From assembly GCA_001910725.1 (NCBI GenBank), contig MJGA01000059.1, positions 1 through 64,000 on the forward strand: a DNA stretch of 64,000 bases, written 5' to 3'. The position numbers and the translations under genes were made by a program. The stretch comes from Phanerodontia chrysosporium. Its lineage: Eukaryota; Basidiomycota; Agaricomycetes; Polyporales; Phanerochaetaceae. How positions within the stretch are numbered: position 1 is the stretch's first letter; each line of letters starts with the position of its first letter. Below the pieces are notes generated by a model. The model searched no databases and was not told the DNA's origin. It saw nothing but the letters and a program-made list of their open reading frames with translations. Below, piece after piece: positions 51,479 through 64,000 of the stretch.

Positions 51479-53023
51479 ATGTCGGACAGCGGAAGTGGTC
51501 GCAGCACGCCTTCAGGCTGGAAGCGTCCGGCGAATACAGGTCCCAGGATAGGCCGGCTTGGCGATGCCACAGGTGCTGCGCCATCCTCGTCCAGGTATGC
51601 ACAGTGGCCATCTCGGCTGCAGAGTGAAGTCTCGACTAAGTTTTCGCCTGCAGCGGCGGCGGGCGACGCATCGCTACCCTGCGCGATGTGGGGTCGGGCA
51701 GTGGCGGACCCTCGCTTGGCGGTTTCGGCGGGGGTAGACCTGATGATGACGATGACGAGGAAGAGGAGGGTCAGGATCCCCAAACTTTCTTTGCAGGAGG
51801 TGGCGAGCGCAGGTATGTTATCCTGGACTAAGCTTTACCACCTGTACTTATCCCCCGTAGTGGCGTCTCTATCCAAGGACCGCCCGGACGGGGCCCTGTC
51901 CCTGGCGGCGATGTCGTAAGAGATCTACTGAGGCGTGCTGCAGAGTGAGTAACTGGAAGTTGGCTCTGGCTTCCATGCGTACTAAGTTTGGATACAACAG
52001 GGCCGGACCCCCGCCTGCGCCTTCACCTGGGCCGACTCGTTCGGTATTCTCGGGTGGCGGACATGTCCTCGGTGGAGAAGATGTAGAAACTAGATATGTC
52101 CCTGATCCACTTGCAGACCGTGCGTCTTCATTCTGCTCTCTTGACGAGCGCATCAACTCACGATTATGATTGCCTCGTGTTCTCCAACATATTCGCACCC
52201 ATTCATTGGTCCATCTCTGGTCACATTTGGCTTTACACCTCTACTTCGACCCGACGGTAACTCCCTCATCTTTGGAACATCTCGGTACAAAGCGCAAGAC
52301 GAGGACGCTCCCACCGCAATACGCCGGATCACGTTTTGGCGGGAAGGCTTTAGTGTGGACCATGACGACACCACCGGCGAGCTTCGACGCTACGATGACC
52401 CCGCGAATGCACAGATTCTCCGCGAAATTAACGAAGGCCGCGCACCTCCGTCGATACTGAACATTTTGCCTGGTCAGCCGGTCGAGCTTCGCATCGCGAA
52501 GCGCACCCACGAAGACTACGTCGCTCCTACCTCTGGCGGTGGTATCCGTGCGTTCGCCGGTACGGGACATCGCCTCGGATCGCCAATCCCCGGCCAGCCG
52601 AGCACCTCCTCGGCAGGTGCATCGAGCATGCCTGGTGGCTTCCCGACAAGTGCAGGCGCCGGGTCTCCCTCGAGTGCGACGGGCACGGATCGAGAGAGCA
52701 TGAACACTCTCTTCGAGGTCGATAACAGCCTGCCGACAACTCGGGTGCAGGTGCGCCTCGCGGACGGGTCTCGCCTTACCGCTCGCATGAACTTGACGCA
52801 CCGCGTACGCGACCTCCGCGGGTTCGTCAACGCGTAAGTACCGTTACTTGATTGTAAGATTGTCAGTGTGCTTGACCTTCTCTGTAGCTCCTCTCCCGGT
52901 GCCGCCAGCCGACCATACACGCTCAACACAGCACACCCAGCGATGAAGCCCCTTACCGACGAGGAAATGACGATTGAGCAAGCCGGGCTCGCTAACAGCG
53001 TCGTAGTCCAGCGATGGGTCTGA
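51479..53023 (+). CDS. SHP1: p47/Shp1-type Cdc48 cofactor (SEP and UBX domains)
   Basis: Six exons (51479-51594, 51654-51812, 51861-51944, 52001-52119, 52299-52833, 52888-53023) give 382 residues. After a Gly-rich acidic linker (RPDDDDDEEEEGQDP) comes TFFAGGGERSG, typical of p47 proteins, then the SEP domain (ITFWREGFSVDHDD through LRREINEG-like IN EGRAPPSIL, about 168-235) and a C-terminal UBX domain (VQVRLADGSRLTARMN to VVVQRWV, about 300-382). The protein recruits the AAA ATPase Cdc48/p97 to ubiquitinated substrates and membrane fusion. There is no UBA domain at the N-terminus in this model, so either it begins further upstream or this lineage lacks it. The acceptor of exon 5 could also be at 52293 (two residues more), and the intron before it (179 bases) is long. 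Confidence 0.9.
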
Positions 53024-56267
<3,244 letters not shown>

Positions 56268-56624
56268 GGAGCGCCTTCAATGGTAACAACGGCCTCGGTG
56301 TCAAATCGTCCACGGATATCGCTCTCTCGGATCGTGTGTCACCTGTACAGTATGCATTCGGATGTGAAAATGTATACGCGTTGTTTCTACGAATTTGCGT
56401 CTCCCTCGCCGCGGAGTATCCGTTTGAGATTGCATGTGGCGCATCAGTCCCCAAGCATTTGCCATCCTGAATACCTGGATATACAACCCTGGAACAACTA
56501 TCCTGAAACGATACTCAAGACAACGAATATTCGGTTATGTACTTCAGCCCGTTCCATACAAATTCTGCAGTCCCCTCCTCTTCATGTTCGATGCCCATGC
56601 TCCTCATTTCCGGGCCTTCTGCGA
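56268..56624. other. Shared 3' flank of LiP-3 and LiP-4
   Basis: 357 bases between two convergent stop codons; 3' untranslated sequence of both genes is expected here. No element seen. Confidence 0.5.
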
Positions 56625-60618
<3,994 letters not shown>

Positions 60619-62931
60619 TCAGCTGAGACCGAACAAAAAGGCAAACACGTCCCGCCAGCCGCGGCGTACGACGACCCGCGCGCCATTGCCGTACACGTCG
60701 ACGAGCCACTCGATGAATCGGCCGTCGAGCCCGCTGAGCGGGCCGAGGTCGAACGATTGCAGATCCTTAGGCGTAAGGACGAGGGGAGGTGCGGCGCTGC
60801 TCACGCCGCTTGCGAGTTGGTGCGAGTGTCCAGCGCGCTCGGGCAGGAGCTCTGCGAGGCGCGAGAGCAGGCTGTCTGTGTTCGCCTGGAACGTCTGCAG
60901 CAGTGCCAGGGTGGTGGCGACCTGCCGCGCCCGGCGGGAGGGCAGGTCGGCGTCTTCGAGTGTGTCGTCGTCTGGGCCGCCCTTGCGCGCCTTCGATGCC
61001 AGCGAGATATTGTTCCCGCCGAGTGTGCCGCGCGCGCTGGCCCATGTCCAGACCGAGCTCCCGCTTGTCCGTCGGGCGGACTTTGGTGTCCGGTGCAGAA
61101 GCGTACCATCCTCCTGCACGATGGGAGAAGGTGGCGAAGACCGGCCCTCGATACCCATGCCGACGTTGCGCACGTACATCTTGGACTTGGTTGACTTCGC
61201 GTCAGACTCGTCTCCTGCAGCGCCGGTCAGCGTATCGTCGCCATTGAGCCGAATGCTGCCCCAGTTTTCCGCACGAGAACCTTCACGATCGCGCGAAGGG
61301 GATGTTGATCGCCATGTGCCCATCCAGAGCCCTGCGCATATCACGCAGACGTCCTCATAAACGCGCCAGACGTCGGCCCAACCAGAAGTGATACTGGCCA
61401 GCCTGCTCTGCGACTTTCCGGTAGGGTAGAAAGTCGATGGGGAGGGAGTAAAGGTGGTGGCCACAGGCTCCGACCCGTCGGAGCTAGACTGTATGATCCT
61501 GTCGAGTTCCGTCCACTATGCGCCCTATGAGCAGATACAGTAGCAGCGGCAGATTAAAACTTACGAGCTTAACGTCACTCCATGTGAAGCGGACAGTCGA
61601 CAACTTGTACTTGTCCGCCTTGAAGGTAGGCGAGTCTGATGATGTCGCTTTCGGGGATACCATCGTTGGCCTGCTACCTCGAGTGGGAGAAGCCGTCAAG
61701 TCGACTAGCAAGTCGTAATACTCGGGCTTCTCCAGGAATATCGCATCTGTCGTACATGCCACCCAACCACGCCCGTCTACGTTCTCCTCTTTCAGTCTGT
61801 CGAGGTCGTGCAGAGTGACAACGCCGAGGACCTTCACGCCTGCACGAGCCTTGTCTTTAAGCTTCCCTTTCGCTGCCGACGAGAAGCCGAACGCCGAGGG
61901 TTCGTCGATATTGAAGGACGGTGTGGTTTGCGCCTCAAAACACATGTCAGCCGCGACCTGGCAGAGTACGCACGCGGGCTCGACGGGTGGCGCGGTGTAG
62001 ATGAGCACACGTCGGCGTCCGAGAATGTGTTTGTAGAGCGTGAGAGACGACGGGCCTAGCGCGCGCAGGAGTTGGGGTAGATGCAGGGTCGGATTCATCT
62101 GCGCGTCCCTGTCTTGCGATGACGACGACGACGTGCTGAAGCGCGTAGACGCAGCAGCAGGCGTCGGCGGTACAGACTCGTAGTCCAGGGCAAAGCCAGA
62201 CATTTCAGCGTCCCATCCCCTCCAGTCTCCCGCTCCGCCAAGATCGGGTTGCCGGACCTGTCGCTCCTTGAAGAACGCCCGTGCCGGCTCCCAGTCACTG
62301 TCCACCGGTTCCAGCGCAGACCCCGAGGCGGCGCTCCGGTCGTCCATGCGCTGGTATATCGTGTTCAGGACTCTCTTCAGGTCTGAGACATGTTTCCATG
62401 GACGTGAGCGAGTGCCCTTCGCAAGCAGGATGCCCAGGGACGATAATCGGAAACCCCGATGGCCATGCTCGGACGTTGGTCTGCGCCTGAAAATGCATAC
62501 ACCTTGGTGCGAGGCTTTTGTGAAGTAGCTGCAGCAGCGTGGGGTCGGGTCAGCCGAGACACTCATGGGGAGTGAGATATGAGCGTAAAGGGCTCACACT
62601 ACGTCCTCTTCGACTAGATGCAGTCCGCTGGGGAGACAGCTGAACTCTACATGGCTCAGGTCGAGGTCTGCACACAGGTGAGTGCTAGTCGAGGAACGCT
62701 CGTGGGGACGTACCATCGGTTGCCTTCAGCGACCAGTCCAGGACATTCCCCTGCGTCGGATGGAACGAAGCGTGGAATATCGCCACTGCAGCGGGCATAG
62801 AAGTCAGTATGCTGTGACCAAACGTGCAGAGTGCAGTGCCGGAGAGTGTTCCAGCCGCACACACCCCGTCCACGCGAGGGGGACTCACCGACGTCTTGCG
62901 GGGGCCGCTGCCTCACCTCCGACGCGCTCAT
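60619..62931 (-). CDS. DENND11/LCHN-like DENN protein
   Basis: Five exons (62931-62889, 62785-62714, 62667-62598, 62528-61565, 61515-60619) give 681 residues. Recognisable against the animal DENND11 (LCHN) family: VAIFHASFHPTQGNVLDWSL, VEFSCLPSGLHLVEEDVVYF, RLSSLGIL, LLRALGPSSLTLYKHIL, the RRRVLIYTAPPVEPACVLC helix, WVACTTDAIFLEKPEYYDL and, near the end, LTPKDLQSFDLGPLSG. DENN proteins are Rab GTPase exchange factors or relatives in membrane traffic; the fungal protein is uncharacterised. Two Ser/Thr-rich low-complexity inserts (about 120-160 and 400-520) lengthen it compared with the roughly 450-residue animal form. The three short 5' exons fit in phase and supply the family's N-terminus. 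Divergent from the prefoldin gene. Confidence 0.85.
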
Positions 62932-63195
62932 GGAGGATGCAGGAACGGAAAACGAGGAAGGAAGGACCTGTACAGGCCAGCGTGCCCCAGGGGAGGTGAT
63001 GGAAGGCGAATAAGTTATAGCCGAGCTTTAAACTTGATGTCAGTACGTGTAAAGGGTGTTTATGCCCGAGTTCCCACAGTAACAAAAGTAAGAATTCGAA
63101 TTGTAATAGTTGTAAATGCTGGGTCTCAAGACGCGCTTCGACGTTGCACACTTCCCCAGTACTCACTCCTGCAATCTACTACCATCTCACTAGAG
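62932..63195. promoter_or_regulatory. Bidirectional promoter of the DENN and prefoldin genes
   Basis: 264 bases between divergent start codons. No TATA box; consistent with housekeeping expression. Confidence 0.6.
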
Positions 63196-63833
63196 ATGGC
63201 GTCGTCGTCGTCACAGCCGCAACAGGTTAACGTAACTGACCTGGACCTGCCGCAACTGGCTGAAGTCCGCAGGCAGCTGGAAGAGGTGCGTGTCCCGCGC
63301 TCAAAGGCTTGCAATTTGGAATGACTTTCTTAACACGATTATCAGGAATTGAGCCATCTCACGAACTCCTTCACTCAACTGAAGCAAGCGCAAGCGAAAT
63401 TCAAGGCGTGCATTGACAACGTCGCAGAGGTGAAGCCGGATAACAGGGGTGCGTAGCGTGCTTCAGTCCAGGAACTGCATGTGCTCACTTGCAAGGCAGA
63501 CAAGACGATCCTTGTACCATTGACCAATTCCCTGTACGTCCCCGGGAAGCTTTCCGACATCGAGAACGTCATAGTAGACGTTGGTACAGGGTACTACGTG
63601 AAGAAGGTATGCTCGCTCTTCCAGAACCATTATCGGTCTCATCTAAAGTCGCGTCCGTACCCTAGACACGCGCGCAAGCAACAAAGCACTATTCTGCCAA
63701 AGTGGATTATATCCGTACAAACCTGGAGACGCTGCAGGAGACTATCCAGAAGAAGCAGGAGAACTTAAACTACCTTGTACAAATAATGCAGGTGAAGCTA
63801 CAGGCCCAGGCGACTGCGAAGGAATCCAAGTGA
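63196..63833 (+). CDS. GIM5: Prefoldin subunit 5
   Basis: Four exons (63196-63285, 63346-63448, 63500-63606, 63666-63833) give 155 residues, the usual length. Alpha-class prefoldin: N-terminal helix ([20 protein letters not shown]), a beta-hairpin region [15 protein letters not shown] with [11 protein letters not shown], and a C-terminal coiled-coil helix ([20 protein letters not shown]). Part of the heterohexameric cytosolic chaperone that passes actin and tubulin to the CCT chaperonin. No anomalies. Confidence 0.95.
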
Positions 63834-64000
63834 TGCATCGCACCCATGTGGAGATTATCACTCTTCAGTATTGTTCGGCATGGCTTGAGGTGAGCACTTC
63901 AGCTGCGCGATCCAGCCCATCGCGGGACATTCGAGCCACTGGCAGTGTGTTCATGATCATTAATGCACTGGTGTCGCTTCAGTATGTACAACACAGCGCA

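Overview
The window is eukaryotic and fungal. Genes carry many short introns (about 50-70 bases) with GTRNGT donors and CTNAC-like branch sites. The strongest taxonomic signal is a cluster of four lignin peroxidase genes at 43.1-58.3 kb, whose proteins look like the Trametes-type (Polyporales) lignin peroxidases. I therefore read this as a white-rot basidiomycete, probably Trametes or a close relative. Exon models were built by hand from splice signals, reading-phase agreement and comparison between paralogues in the window.

Layout. 0-4.7 kb: repeat-rich land with two inverted LTR-like repeats, two direct repeats carrying arrays of a near-perfect palindrome, and a three-exon gene of unknown function between them. 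4.7-6.3 kb: a membrane-anchored family 8 glycosyltransferase (-). 7.65-9.40 kb: copy 1 of a 1747-bp TA-flanked DNA transposon. 10.8-14.1 kb: a family 2 glycosyltransferase with several membrane segments (-). 14.1-19.4 kb: very GC-rich, no supportable gene. 19.5-21.3 kb: a KRE6/SKN1-type GH16 beta-glucan synthesis protein (+). 21.3-24.9 kb: no supportable gene.

24.9-39.1 kb is an inverted duplication of a three-gene block (MFS transporter, HNH-type protein, and a protein of unknown family with an acidic tail) around an axis near 32.0 kb. The HNH genes and most of the MFS genes are nearly identical, whereas the outer end (last MFS exon) and the inner gene are strongly diverged. This suggests an old duplication whose middle was recently homogenised. 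Between the arms lie a small two-exon gene and two convergent BTB/POZ paralogues, one broken by a frameshift.

43.1-58.3 kb holds the peroxidase cluster: LiP-1 (+, interrupted by transposon copy 2), an F-box-like ORF (-), LiP-2 (-), a tRNA-Glu (-), a p47/Shp1 UBX protein (+), LiP-3 (+) and LiP-4 (-). All four peroxidases keep the surface tryptophan and lack the manganese-site acids, so all are lignin-peroxidase type. 60.6-63.8 kb: a divergent pair of housekeeping genes, a DENND11/LCHN-like protein (-) and prefoldin subunit 5 (+).

Functionally the window combines wall-polysaccharide enzymes (GT8, GT2, KRE6), secreted lignin attack (LiP cluster) and basic cell machinery (p47, prefoldin, DENN protein, tRNA), cut up by recent transposition and inverted duplication.
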